Counted from the stretch's first letter, positions 46,370 through 57,414 are shown. The stretch is DNA of 64,000 nucleotides from Xenopus tropicalis (GCF_000004195.4 NC_030677.2:172968019-173032018), one strand, 5' to 3'. Program-made: numbers and translations. The notes: generated by a model from the letters alone, not told the origin.

Positions 46370-47791
46370 TCAGACCATATAGGCAAACCTCATCTGTACA
46401 TCAATGTAAGAGGCATAATAATTTGGATGTGGCTTTTCAACAGTTACTCCCGCTGGTAACTCTACCTCAGTGCTGAAGTAGCGTGGCTTGGGATTTTTCC
46501 GCCCGCAGCTGTATACGGTATGCCGTAAGACTGTACGGCCCCACCACCATTCTCTTTCCAGCGCACGAATGAATTTCCATGCTGCCATTTTCTTTATGGA
46601 ATCGGCTTTATGCAGACACTTTCCTGCCCATTTTTCTTTAGCAGCGATTTCGGCCACAACCCAATCATCCATTAAGGTCTCCAGCTTGTCGTATACCCAT
46701 AGAGGAGCGTAGGGCATATAGTACCCCCATAATTTAAAGATCTTATAGTTCATGACTCGCTGAATGCGAGACACGCGGCAAAAGATGTCTGGGTCACCTC
46801 GACCAGGCAATACCCAAAACTCCTTTTCCTCCTCCTTGGGAATTTTCCAGGGAGCTAGGAAACCATCGGGCAATTTAAACACGGGAGGGCTATAGGCATC
46901 CTCCTCCTCAGCTTCATCCATTGGTTCCCACCCTGGGTTGGAGTGGCTTGCAGCCCCTGAGGCCCCTTCAGAGGCTTCTCTACGCTTTCGGAGAACCTCG
47001 ATATAATGGGGTGGGTGCTTAACCTCGGGCTTCTCCTTTTCTCTATCATCAAGCATGGGACCACCCTCTGCCATTTCTGAACAGTTCGACACCCCTGGGG
47101 ATTCTATCTCATAGGCAGGTGAGATCGGGTTGGGGCATGGGGCATCGGGTGGCATGGCTGCTGGCCCAATTTCCTCCCTCTCGGCTGGGAATACCCCGCC
47201 CTGTGGCTGGTCACTTACCCCTTGGGGTTTCTCGGTACTCTCGGCACCGCCAGCCACAGACCCTGAGGTCTCCGCTTTCCACTGACACATCTGCAGGGGT
47301 CCCGATACCAAGGAAAGCTCGCCTTCCCCCTGGTACCGTCCATACAGAGCTGCACTTGACTTGTCAGCATTCAGCGTGGTCATCATGGTAATCGTTGCAC
47401 CGGGTCCCCGGTTCAATCTCTCATCCCTCAATGGGCCCATCCAACATAAGTGTCCGCAACCTATGCAGCCTCCCATGGCCTGCTTCAGAGCTAAGGAGGC
47501 CTCAGCTCCACAGTCACCACAGATGGGGACCATAGTAATATCTCCTTGTGAAGTAGATCTCTCAGCAAAGGATCCCAACCACAGATATCGAAGTCCATCC
47601 TCTGGATTCTCATACAGAGATATTACACTGCCCTGCCCAGGTCCAGACTTGGCAGACATTTTGGCGGTTATCAGACAGAGGAGCTCACTCGCTTGACTCT
47701 TGCCCAAGGCTAACTGGGAATTTCCCAAGATGGCCGCCGTGACTTTAACTGGCCACGTCACTTCCTCAGCTCTTGGCGCACTTTCTAACAT
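46370..47791 (-). CDS. Single ORF of the LTR element, unknown function (gag-position)
   Basis: The longest frame has 473 codons. A start at the internal Met (47659-47657, MSAKSGPGQG, A at -3) gives 429 residues and seems the better choice. From that Met, Cys47/Cys50 and Cys65/Cys68 form a C-x2-C-x14-C-x2-C cluster, with a further Cys at 72. This could be a zinc-binding fold but is not the retroviral CCHC knuckle. A Pro/Ser/Gly/Glu-rich middle section follows, then an acidic stretch (DEAEEEDAY). A compact C-terminal part is rich in Trp, Tyr and Lys. I see no protease DTG, reverse transcriptase YxDD or integrase motif. It stands where gag would be, so it may be a divergent gag or a captured gene. 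The intact frame between near-identical LTRs indicates recent movement. Confidence 0.7.
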   Translation of the reverse strand: MLESAPRAEEVTWPVKVTAAILGNSQLALGKSQASELLCLITAKMSAKSGPGQGSVISLYENPEDGLRYLWLGSFAERSTSQGDITMVPICGDCGAEASLALKQAMGGCIGCGHLCWMGPLRDERLNRGPGATITMMTTLNADKSSAALYGRYQGEGELSLVSGPLQMCQWKAETSGSVAGGAESTEKPQGVSDQPQGGVFPAEREEIGPAAMPPDAPCPNPISPAYEIESPGVSNCSEMAEGGPMLDDREKEKPEVKHPPHYIEVLRKRREASEGASGAASHSNPGWEPMDEAEEEDAYSPPVFKLPDGFLAPWKIPKEEEKEFWVLPGRGDPDIFCRVSRIQRVMNYKIFKLWGYYMPYAPLWVYDKLETLMDDWVVAEIAAKEKWAGKCLHKADSIKKMAAWKFIRALEREWWWGRTVLRHTVYSCGRKNPKPRYFSTEVELPAGVTVEKPHPNYYASYIDVQMRFAYMV

Positions 47792-48094
47792 CTCTTATTG
47801 GCCGAGCCACCTCACGGGGCGGTCAATATGCAAAATACGTAGGCGTCACCTTCTGGCATGCCTCAATCTCACGTGTAGTCCTGGCTGACTTTTGGCGCCA
47901 GCTATCCTGCAATCCAATTGGATAGGAGCTGTCTTGCTCCCCTTTCGCGCCAAATCCCAGTTGGGGATGTGGATCAGGTTGGCTAAAATTTAGCCCAGTC
48001 GGAAGAAAAGGTCCTACAGACACTCTAGGCCACAGTTCCCTTAGGGCCCTGTCTGGTAAACAATTCTCAAATCGATCTCAGCAGTGCCTCCAAA

Positions 48095-49089
48095 TGTAGC
48101 GGATTCTTGTGGCACTACCCGTTGGAGCACGATACTTTGGCGCTACAGGAGTCCTGAGCCCCCGCTTACTATGGGGGTTTACAGGGATTTCTCCCCTTAT
48201 GGCGTGCCTCCACCCAGGGATGGTGTTGTGGAACTGTAATCCACCCCCTGGGAAACGATCAAGATGCTATGCCCCTTTGGGACCCACGTACTCCCGGTGT
48301 GATGTACTCACTCTTTCAGTTATTCCTTACCAGTGTAGTAGTGGTCCTCTGGGCTAGGTAGATACTCACAGCAGACACAGTTGTATATAGAATGAATGCT
48401 ATGGTTTATTCAGGCAGAGACCTTTCCAGGAGCGGCATATCATTTATACACACGGCAGGGCATATCTCCTAACTTCTCATTGAGAACCTTTTCCTGTTGG
48501 TACTACCTCACGGTTTTCCCAATGTGCTCCCATCTAGGTGCTATCCCCGGTACTATCGGTGAGACCCTCCCTTTGGAGTTCTCAGTACCCATGCTAGGAG
48601 TTACACCACAAGGACCCACACCGGTACTAGCGTATGGCACCCTCAGATCCGGACTCCTGGACTAGCGGGGACCTGTCCACCTACCTAGCCACTTAATGCC
48701 CTGCACTCCAGCAGATGTAATGCTGGGGGGTCTTAACCCCACTACCACTCCTGGAGGGGCAATATCCGCCCATTCTAGCTTGGTGTCCTACATGACACTC
48801 CTAGAATGTCCTATTACAAGAAACTACTATCTAATAACTCTATCAGGGGAAGCTCCTGGTCCCAGGAGCTATCCCAGCCTAAGGTGGCTCAAGATGGCCT
48901 CTTAGCACATGGCTGCAACCCTTTATATGGGCCTATGCACCACCCGGTGGCCATAACCCGAACTACAGGTATACTCCCTGTTAACTATGTAGAACCCAGT
49001 CATCCCAATGTCCCGGTTTAACTAGCACCAACCAGTGGCCTAGTCTAGGGGTGTCTGTCCTAAGGGCCCATTTTTGGTAAACCCCTACA
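48095..49089 (-). repeat. 5' LTR (minus orientation), 995 bp
   Basis: Begins TGTAGGGGTTTACC and ends GAATCCGCTACA in element orientation. TATA-like sequence at 48921-48929 and AATAAA at 48405-48410, both on the minus strand. Transcription from it would run through the ORF and, if the polyA signal is passed, toward apc. Confidence 0.92.
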
Positions 49090-49225
49090 GAAGCTTTGCA
49101 GTTGGAATTATCTTTGATGGTCGACCACTTCTGGGTTGGTAACAATGGTTGAATTTCCTCCTTTTGTACATTTGTCTGTTTGACTGTTGATTGGTGGAAT
49201 CCAAACTCTTTAGATATAAATTGTC
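49090..49225 (-). pseudogene. Tc1/mariner-like transposase remnant, continued
   Basis: Continues the piece broken at 44727: ATGGTCGACCACTTCTGGG, GGTAACAATGGTTGAATTTC and GGTGGAATCCAAACTCTTTA are the next blocks of the Tc1-like transposase (reverse). The N-terminal part is missing. Confidence 0.8.
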
Positions 49226-50300
49226 TTACAAACTTACTGTCATACAAAGCAACCAATAACTGAAACAAGAGGTGAAGAGAGCCCTGCCCAAAAGGTCTTG
49301 CAACCTGTAAGGAGAAGGGGATGAGACACAAGGTGTGAGAATGGGCAAGGTCAGAATTAAGTAATGTGAGAGATGTGGCATTACTGAAGATATGCTAAAC
49401 TAAATGAGGGTAAGCTTCTCTAAATAAATGTGTTTTTAGAGCTCTTTTGAAGGCAGAAAGATTGGGAGAAAGTCTGACAAAAATGTGGGAGAGGGTGCCA
49501 GAAAAGGGGCGCAGCCTTTGCAAAGTCTTGAATGCGATTGTATGAGGAGGGAATGAGATAGGAGTTGGGGAGCAGGTCAGAAGATGTAGGGTAAAGTTCA
49601 GAGATGAAGGGTGGGCAGAGTTATGAACTGCTTTGGATGTAAGGGTCATATAAGGGTCTGGAGGGGAAGGCAAATTAACAGAGGCTAACATTAGACTAGG
49701 TGTGATATCATGGGAGAGTGAATGAGAATTGTGGCAGTATCTTGTGTTATGAATTATCTATTTTGGAAATATTACTTAGATGAAAGTGACATAACCTTAT
49801 TAGTGACTGGATACGGGGAGTGAAGGACAGAGCAGAATGAATATAACCCCAAGGCACTGGACCTGGGGAGCTAGAAGAGTGGAACTGTTAACTGTAATAG
49901 ATACCTCAGGCAGGTTATGGGTGTTGGATGGGCAAAAGAGAACCAATTCTGTCTTAAAGAGGTTCAAGTTGAAGTAGCATTGGGACATCCAAATAAAAAT
50001 AGCAGACAGGCAGGAAGAGATGGAGAGTTAAGAGCTCTGGGTTGAAATTAGGAGAGGAGAGATAAATCTGAGTATCGTGGTGGTATTGAAAACCATATGA
50101 GTTGATAAGTTTTCCAAGGGAGGAAGTATAGAGAAAAAATAATAAGGGACCCAGGACAAAGCCTTAAAAAAACCCCAACAGAAAGAGGTAAGGAAGAGGA
50201 TGATGCTCCATTTTAAGAGACACAAGAGTGATCTGAGAGGTAAGATGAAAACCGGGACAAGGCACTACCATGAAGGCCAAAAGAATGGAGGGATTATATG

Positions 50301-50510
50301 CAGCGCTGGATTTTTGTTCCGGGCGCCCCGAGGCCACCCCACGTTGATCGGCCCCTCCATGAGTGCACATGTGCAAACATTTAAACTCCCATACGCAGCA
50401 GTGGGGAGAGGTCCCTATTGCTCCGTATGGGGGTAAAATGTAAAAATTTAGTTGTGGCGAGGCGGCATGCTGCCTCTAAATTTCTGCCGCCCTAGGACTG
50501 GGCCTGTGTG
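50301..50510. mobile_element. GC-rich repeat inserted in the LINE ('CAGCGCTGGATTTTTG')
   Basis: Interrupts the LINE frame between TNDLLLAKAK and YLSDHS. Contains GGGCGCCCCGAGGCC and ends CCCTAGGACTGGGCC. A related piece lies in reverse at 63675-63790 (GCCCAGATTTGTGG…GAAATCCGGCGCTG). Confidence 0.55.
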
Positions 50511-50646
50511 GCCTCTCCACAAATCCGGGACTTATTATATGAGGATAGGGTGATCCACAGTGTCAAAAACACTGATCACGAAGTGTTAGTGGTGTTTGGC
50601 TTTAGCTAATAAGAGGTCATTTGTTAGCTTGGTTGTCCACATTGAA

Positions 50647-51106
50647 CTAAAGGTGGCCATACACGAGGCGATTTCGCTCGTTGTGCGATGAACGATTATA
50701 TCGACAAACGATCGTATGGCGATCGAGTTCCCATACGATATGCCATCCACGGGCAACGATAATTCGGGAAAGATTTCGTCGCATCATTATCGTAAAATAC
50801 GTACGATCGTACATCTACGTACGATCGAATGTCGTTGACTTCCGCTGCTGGCAATCGTGACATGCGCAGAGAACAATCGTTGAAAGACAAATGTCTGACA
50901 CTCACACCAACTGGCAGATTTTATCGTTAAACGACCAAAATTTTTAAACCTGGCCGATCGATTTTGGGGACGATAATGTCGGCTCGTTTAGTGGGCCGAC
51001 GATCGTTCGTACACCACCAACTATACGATAACTTAACGATAGCATCGGATCGTTCGGGAATCGGTCGTTTGTAAGTAAAAAATCGGTCCGTGTATGGCCA
51101 CCTTAA
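50647..51106. mobile_element. 'GGCCATACACG'-type MITE inserted in the LINE
   Basis: CTAAAGGTGGCCATACACGAG against CCGTGTATGGCCACCTTAA. Inner palindromes built from ACGATCGTACG and CGATCG repeat several times. Confidence 0.75.
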
Positions 51107-51566
51107 GAGTTGGATGTCTGGTTGTCCAAACCAGATTGTAGGAGATCCACCAGGTTATTGTCAGAAAGAAATAGCGTCAGTTGGTTGTAAACTAGATGCT
51201 CAAGTAGTTTAGGCGCTAGAGTTTAGATTTAGTTTAGAGAAGAAAGGGAGCAGAGATATATGTCGGAGGTCAAGATTGAAGGGATCAAGAGAGTTTTTTT
51301 CACAATCAGGGTCAAGGACAAGTGCATGTTTTAGTTGGGAGGGAAAGCTTCCAGTAGAGAGGGAGAGATTGAAAAGATGAGTTAAGGCGTTGATTAGACA
51401 GGGATTGACATTGCGGAGAAGTTTGGATCAAGTGGGCAAGTAGTATGGTGAGAACTGGGAAGCCAAAAGTTTTGACACTTCCTCTTCAGTAAAAGGGGAG
51501 AAAGAACAAAGAAGAGACTGAGTAGTGTGGACTGAGGGAGGTAAATTACTAGGGGGATTTAGATGT

Positions 51567-52742
51567 GTGATGTCACATATACTCACTTGGCAAATTAATC
51601 AATTCTTTTGGCTTTCAGTCCCACCTCTATGCTGATGATACTGAGATCTATCTTTCCTCTTCTAATCACAACCCAGAGCTTCTAACTCATGTCTCTTCCT
51701 GCCTGTCCGCTATCCCCACTTGGATGTCCCAACGTTACCTTAAATTAAACCTCTCTAAGACTGAATTGGTTCTCTTTCCCCCATCCAACACCCACATTGT
51801 TCCCGAGGTATCTATAACGGATTCTAGCATCACCCCATCTTCCCAGGCCCGTTGCCTTGGGGTTATCCTTGATTCCGCCCTGTCCTTCACTCCTCATATC
51901 CAGTCACTTATCAAAGCATGTCACTTTCACCTAAGAAATTTTTCCAAAATACGATCATTTATTACCCAAAATGCTGCCAAAATTCTGATTCACTCTCTCA
52001 TCATATCTCGCCTGGACTACTGTAACTCCATATTAATTGGCGTTCCCCTCCAAAGACCCCACACCAAAGTCCCCACACCAATCCATAATGAATACTGCTG
52101 CCAGGCTCATACACCTCTCTAACCGCTCCTCCTCTGCCGTGCCACTCTGCCAATCTCTGCATTGGCTTCCCCTACCATCCAGGATAAAATTCAAACTAAT
52201 GACTCTCACATTCAAAGCAGTTCATAACTCTGCCCCACCCTACATCTCTGAACTCATCTCTAGGTACCATCCAACCTACTTGTTACGCTCTTCTACTGAC
52301 CTGCTCCTCAACTCCTCTCTCATTCCCTCCTCACAGGCTCGCATTCAAGACTTTGCAAGGGCATCCCCCCTTCTCTGGAATTCGCTCCCACAAACTATCC
52401 GACTTTCTGCCAATCTCTCTGCCTTCAAGAGATCTCTAAAAATGCATTTATTTAGAGAAGCTTACCCTAATCTAGTTTAACATAACCTCAGTGTGCTGCT
52501 AAAAGCAATACCCTGTGCCACACCTCTCACAACTCTGGTCATGCCCATTCCCACACCTTGTGTCTCAACCCTTTCTCCTTGTAGTTTGTAAGCTCTTTTG
52601 GGCACAGCTCTCTTCATCTCTTGTATCGGTTATTGATTATCAGCTTTATATGTTACTCTGTATGTCCAATGTATGTAACACACTTATTGTACAGCGCTGC
52701 GAAATAAGTTGGCGCTTTATAAATAAATATTAATAATAATAT
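51567..52742 (+). pseudogene. L2/CR1-group LINE, plus copy, 5'-truncated
   Basis: Starts at [20 protein letters not shown], with the reverse transcriptase YADD box at 51628-51639. It continues through [44 protein letters not shown] and (after one frameshift near 52060) LHWLPLPSRIKFKL and LFREAYPNLV. It then has a 3' UTR and the tail GGCGCTTTATAAATAAATATT with an (AAT)n end. Fairly intact compared with the minus copy. It abuts that copy's 5' part in inverted orientation. Confidence 0.85.
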
Positions 52743-53030
52743 ACATACAAATTTTTTATTCTTGTCTTCACCGATACAAGCAACCAGTTTAAGGGCCATG
52801 GGAATTTACAAGCAACAGCTGCTCAATAAATATCAGATTTCATTTGTACAGAATCTAGTCAATACCCTCTTTGTACAGCCAAGTTAGAGTGATGTATTAT
52901 GTTCCTAAATCTGTGTTTCAAAGAGAAAGCAATCTCAGGTGAGAATCAGTAACATATAGCAGTCTTTGAATTCTACTTCTATAATCTGGGTATATATTAT
53001 ACTGATCAAAACTTAACTAAAGAGGTGTCC

Positions 53031-53190
53031 TTAAGGGCTCTGGCACATGGGGAGATTAGTAACCCCGAACTACCATCCCACCGGCGAAAATGTAAGTCGC
53101 CGGTGGGATGGGACACGCTGCGCAGGCGATTTCGTCAAATCGGCGAAGTTGTCTCGCGAGGCATTTTCAGCGTTTTTCCAGAGCCCTAAT
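53031..53190. mobile_element. Palindromic MITE family C, partial
   Basis: TTAAGGGCTCTGGCACATGG opens it and CCAGAGCCCTAA closes it, with the CCCACCGGCGA / TCGCCGGTGGG pair inside. Confidence 0.65.
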
Positions 53191-53499
53191 GCAGATGGGG
53201 TGTTTTGTTTTTGCATCTACATCCAACAGTTAATATATTACAAGGAGATTTTATCTTATCTTATGTTATTGTATCTTGCAGACACAGCATGCAGCGTTCC
53301 ATTCTGACAAATCTTTTATGTCGTTTACACATCAGTTTACACATCAGTCTATCAGTTTCATTATCATTTAACCCATGCAACTACATCCAACTTGTAGGAT
53401 GTGTTCTGTCAATTCAACACTGTTATACAAAATCTGTGTACTTAAGCTCAAATTTAGAAATGTAAATTTACTAAAAGTTTTATGGGAAACTTGTTCAGA

Positions 53500-53765
53500 A
53501 TCTAAAGGGGGCCATACACGGACAGATTTCAGCTGTTAATTTGGGTCCTTCAGACAGATTTAGCAGCTTATCTAAAAAATTGGGCAGGTTTGATTTTCCT
53601 GTTGGATCAGGGACCACATTGGCTTGTTGCTGCGGTCCTTGGTCTGACGGCCCATATACCCACCGTTCTAATTCCATCGTTTGGCCCTAGGTGGGTATAT
53701 CAGGAGACGATCCACTGGTGACCTCACCAAACAAGAGGATTGCACAGTGTATGGCTATCTTTAGC
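53500..53765. mobile_element. 'GGCCATACACG'-type MITE, diverged
   Basis: TCTAAAGGGGGCCATACACGG against GTGTATGGCTATCTTTAG, with eroded inner repeats. Confidence 0.6.
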
Positions 53766-55150
53766 ATTAATGCACTCCATCCTCGCTTCATTGGCAATGT
53801 TGCCTGTACCAGTTCTTGCACACAAAGCATGATAACATCTCTCTATAGTGGGAATATTATATTTTAGCTGTGGGAAGACAATGAAAAAGAAAATATATCA
53901 CCAATTTCTAATATTTTGATCATTATTGTCAGAGTGCTGCACGCTGCAGAGTCTGCAGGTTTACTGCTATTCACAAACATGTGAATAGCTCTACGCCTTT
54001 AGTTCAACCATGCAAATATTTTTCTATCAAAATATACCAATAAAAGTATTTTGACTTCCTGACTTGTTTTATGTGATTTTGTGTGCTTTTTGTTTATTTG
54101 ATACAGAAAGATCTCCCTTGATACATCTGGTCAAGTGTATGAAATGGGCTGCATATATTGATATACATAATATCAATGCAACAGGCTGATTGAGATTAGA
54201 CAGTTTAAAAAAGCAAAGGAAAAAGAACTTCAGAGCTATATTATTTTATAAATATTGCACAAATTAGAAATATGTATCCATTTAAAGACAATCGTAACCC
54301 CTATAAGAAAATTCTTTCTCTAGTCACTCAGTAAACGTGTAGTATGAATAATATGCATGAAAGTGTCTGTTCTGGCCAATCTCTAAATGATGAATAATGA
54401 ATAGGACAGTTTCCCAGGCTGCAATATAATTATTTGTACACTTACATGCATGGCTGAAGCAGCAGAGCCTTGGAAATTTGCATTACACAACCTTTTGTAA
54501 TCTCATTGATGTTGTATCAAAATGTAAATTAATTCCTATTCGTTTGCACTGATTAGGGGCTTGTTTACATTATGTACTGCTTTCTGATGTTGCTTGCGGA
54601 TTATTGATTTTAACATGAACTGCGCTGTTTTTTTTTCGTTTCATTTCCTTTCCCTTTATTAAATTAGGCTTTAATAATCTCAATTAAAACTGGATACATA
54701 ATGGGACTGCTTCCAAAGTACCAGCCAGCAAAGTCTTTAATGAATGGACTCATTATGCAACTATACAACCTGCAGGAAACAATGTATTAGAAATATTATT
54801 TGGGAACACACCAAAGGCCAAGTGACCTTCATGGTTACCAAAGCAAATGGAATAGCATTCATTGGAAATCTCCATTAAACTCCAGGCATCCCTGAAACTG
54901 CCTTTCCAAGTGAGCCAAGTAACAAACAGGTATAAGTCAATCTCCTTAGAAATCATATTATAGATTGATTGGGGCAAAAAAGGAATCAGTAATGCTCAAG
55001 AGACTGTCCTGTTTGTATTTCTAAAACAAATGAATCAAATGAAAACCCTTGTCTTCAAGAAGTCACTATGTGTAATATGTTGGAGACCACTGTTCTATAG
55101 TATTGTGCACTATTTGCCCATGCTTAGGAGAAGGTTCTAATGCAGTGAGT
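53766..55150. other. Repeat-poor upstream block
   Basis: About 1.4 kb with no recognised repeat or gene, unusual for this window. It has many TAAT/ATTA words and a perfect octamer ATTTGCAT (54476-54483). Could hold conserved non-coding elements. Confidence 0.4.
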
Positions 55151-55155
55151 ACAGT

Positions 55156-55252
55156 TAGGGGTATATTTATCATGCTGTGTAAAAAGTGGAGTGAAGCATT
55201 ACTGGTGAAGTTTTACTCCACTTTTTACACAGCATGATAAATATACCCCCTA
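55156..55252. mobile_element. Short hairpin MITE, nearly perfect
   Basis: TAGGGGTATATTTATCATGC and GCATGATAAATATACCCCCTA with AAAAAGTGGAGTGAAGC / TTTACTCCACTTTTT. About 97 bp. Same family as 961 and 34300. Confidence 0.8.
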
Positions 55253-55966
55253 GTTACATGGCCACCAAGGAAAGGTTCTAGATCAGTTGTAGAGTTTTCA
55301 AAGGGGAACTCCAGCTTCTGAACCAAAATTTGTTAACAGAAACCCCTAATATACCTGTCACTATAATCTGTCACTGTAATTTGGGACTAAAACACTGATG
55401 TTACAACTTCCCTACAGCTTCCAGACAGCATGCAGGAACTACATAACCCACAATGCATTGCACTGTGATGATTCTTTCCTTATTGACATCATGTGCACAG
55501 GGAATTGTGGGATTTGGAGGATACAGGCTGAAGGCAGGCTGAGGGCAGGTGACTACTGTTACATTTTTTTGAGCCTCAAAAGTAGTCAGCCAGATCAGCA
55601 GGAAAACAGGGGGCCAGGCTTAGGTAACTATTCCAAACCATATTATTACATTAAAAATCATAAAAAGGCTGCATATTTTTTGACTGAAGTATATTGAAAA
55701 GTTGCTTAAAATTATGTTTACTTTTCAAAAACTTTTGTTGTGTTGGGGTGGAGTTTGTACCATGGTTACAAGAGGATGATTATTGTCTAATGAATACAGT
55801 CGCCTGTGTGGCAGCAATGTACAGTACAGTCAGTGATTCGTGATGGCTTTTGAATAGAACAAAATTTAATGAGCCCTTTTATTGCAATAACCTTTCATAG
55901 AAACACATTTATGTAAACTTAAAGTAAGGTCTTTTGAAGTATACAATTATTTTCTGATTTAACATA
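55253..55966. other. Upstream sequence between MITEs
   Basis: Contains AAAGGGGAACTCCAGCTTCTG at 55299, probably one end of a diverged MITE (compare the ACTACATAACCCACAATGC block), but no closing end is seen. No gene. Confidence 0.4.
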
Positions 55967-56394
55967 TTAAAGGAACAGTAACACCAAAAAATGAAAGTGT
56001 TTTAAAGTAATTAAAATATAATTTACTGTTACCCTGCACTGGTAAAACTGGTGTGTTTGCTCCAGGAACACTACTATAGTTTATATAAATAAGCTAATAT
56101 GTAGCCATGGGGGCAGCCATTGAAGCTGGAAAAAAGGAGAAAAGGCACAAGTTATATAGCAGATAACAGATTAGACACCATTGTATTCTACAGGGTTTAT
56201 CTGTTATCTGCTATGTAACCTGTGCCTTTTCTCCTTTTGAATGGCTGCCCCCATGGCAACACACCAGGGTTTTTATATAAACTCTAGTAGTGGTTCTGAA
56301 GCAAACACACAACTTTTACCAGTTCAGGGCAGCAGTATATTATAGCTTAATTTCTTTAATCCATTTTCATTTTTTGGTGTTACTGTTCCTTTAA
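55967..56394. mobile_element. Family 'AAAGGAACAGT' T2-like MITE, full length
   Basis: TTAAAGGAACAGTAACACC and GGTGTTACTGTTCCTTTAA are perfect inverted ends. Inner fold around GGCAGCCATTGAAGC / GAATGGCTGCCCCC. Confidence 0.82.
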
Positions 56395-56407
56395 TATTCA
56401 ACACTAT

Positions 56408-57018
56408 GGGGCCGATTCACTAAAAGTCGATAATGCTTATTGCATACTTTTTTGCATTAAAAAGCATGCGATAAATAAGTACCAATTCATCAACGTTATT
56501 TTGCATGCGGTATCACTGATTGCATTGCAGTAATTATCACATAGAAACAATACTAACGCATGATTCACAAACACATATGAATCGTTAAACACGTAAAATG
56601 TGGCGCTAATTACTGTGAAACTTAATGCCTCCCAGGAGTAGGCGTTACTGAACAAAATTGCAGCTGGTGATTGTCTGTGGTGACAAGATGGAGTTTGCAG
56701 TCGGATTTTTACAAGTACGTGATCTTCCTAGAGTGATGCATGCTTGTGTTTTCAGGGAAATGGTAATTTTCAGAAAAGTAGTTTTCAGAAAGTAACTGAT
56801 GGGTGCGTAATAGCGTGCAATAATTAATGCGCATGCTTTAAAATATCACTTAAAAATGCTCATCGCCAGATAAGTAACGGCAAGAACATCGCTTCTTAAT
56901 TCAGACAATTGTCCTTTTAGTGAGTCGATTTTTAACTCTAAAAAAATAAGAAGTGATAATATTTTTAACGCATGCTATAAATAGCACTCGTTTTATCGAC
57001 CTTTAGTGAATCGGTCCC
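56408..57018. mobile_element. MITE ('GGGGCCGATTCACTAAAAGTCGATAA')
   Basis: GGGGCCGATTCACTAAAAGTC is mirrored at the right end by GACCTTTAGTGAATCGGTCCC, about 610 bp apart, with inner TTATTGCATGC-like words. Confidence 0.75.
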
Positions 57019-57123
57019 TATGACTTCCAAGTGAGTTGTTGAGATGAAAGACTGCTATTTGTAGTCTAAAACTGTCTAAATCTGCAAAAAAGCTGCAAAA
57101 CAGCAAAATTCTATTGCTTAAAT

Positions 57124-57414
57124 ATAGTGATGAGCGAATTTTTTTCGCCAAGCACAGATTTGCAGCAAATTTCTGCATTTTGTGAAACTTTGGCGAAAAT
57201 TCGCTGTGGACAAAAATTGTGAATAAAAAAAATTGTGGTCGCGTCAAAATGGGTGTGGGCAACAAAAAAAGACGCGGGCGCCAAAAAAAAGATGTGGGTG
57301 ACAAAAAAGCCACGCGACAAATACATTTTGCAGATTTTTCGTTGTTTCGCAAATTTTCTTGCCGTTCCACTATTTTTATGCCACAGTGAAACGGGACAGA
57401 TTCGCTCATTACTA
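57124..57414. mobile_element. MITE ('TAGTGATGAGCGAAT')
   Basis: TAGTGATGAGCGAATTTTTT and GATTCGCTCATTACTA are inverted ends. The inner TTCGCCAAGC / GCCAAAG words are weak. The open frames here are shadows. Confidence 0.72.

Larger units (their letters stand above)
44728..49089 (-). mobile_element. Young LTR retrotransposon, non-autonomous, 4362 bp
   Basis: Two LTRs (44728-45732 and 48095-49089) flank 2.36 kb of internal sequence. Target duplication GAAG occurs at 44724-44727 and 49090-49093. In minus orientation the 5' LTR is at the right. Two bases after it a primer binding site TGGAGGCACTGCTGAGAT fits the 3' end of a tRNA-Thr with about two mismatches. A purine tract CAGCAGGGGGAGAA precedes the 3' LTR. 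There is one long ORF and no protease, reverse transcriptase or integrase. TG…CA ends and a 4-bp duplication fit ERV1 or Gypsy-type integrases supplied in trans. Confidence 0.9.
49226..51566 (-). pseudogene. L2/CR1-group LINE, minus copy, RT to 3' end, interrupted twice
   Basis: Read from right to left, the frames give FTEEEVSKLLAS, LLRNVNPCLINALTHLFNLS, SLSTGSFPSQLKHALV, then (after the MITE at 50647-51106) TNDLLLAKAK and, beyond a further insertion (50301-50510), [30 protein letters not shown] and the C-terminal LHLF-type tail LFREAYPHLV near 49395. That is the motif order of an L2/CR1-type reverse transcriptase. Frameshifts and a deletion of the YADD block show that it is dead. The 3' UTR (TGTGTCTCATCCCCTTCTCC) reaches about 49226. 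Confidence 0.78.

Noticed and set aside
54753..54977. Minus frame of 74 codons in the repeat-poor block
   Set aside because: No start context, splice signals or known domain; composition like the surrounding AT-rich DNA.
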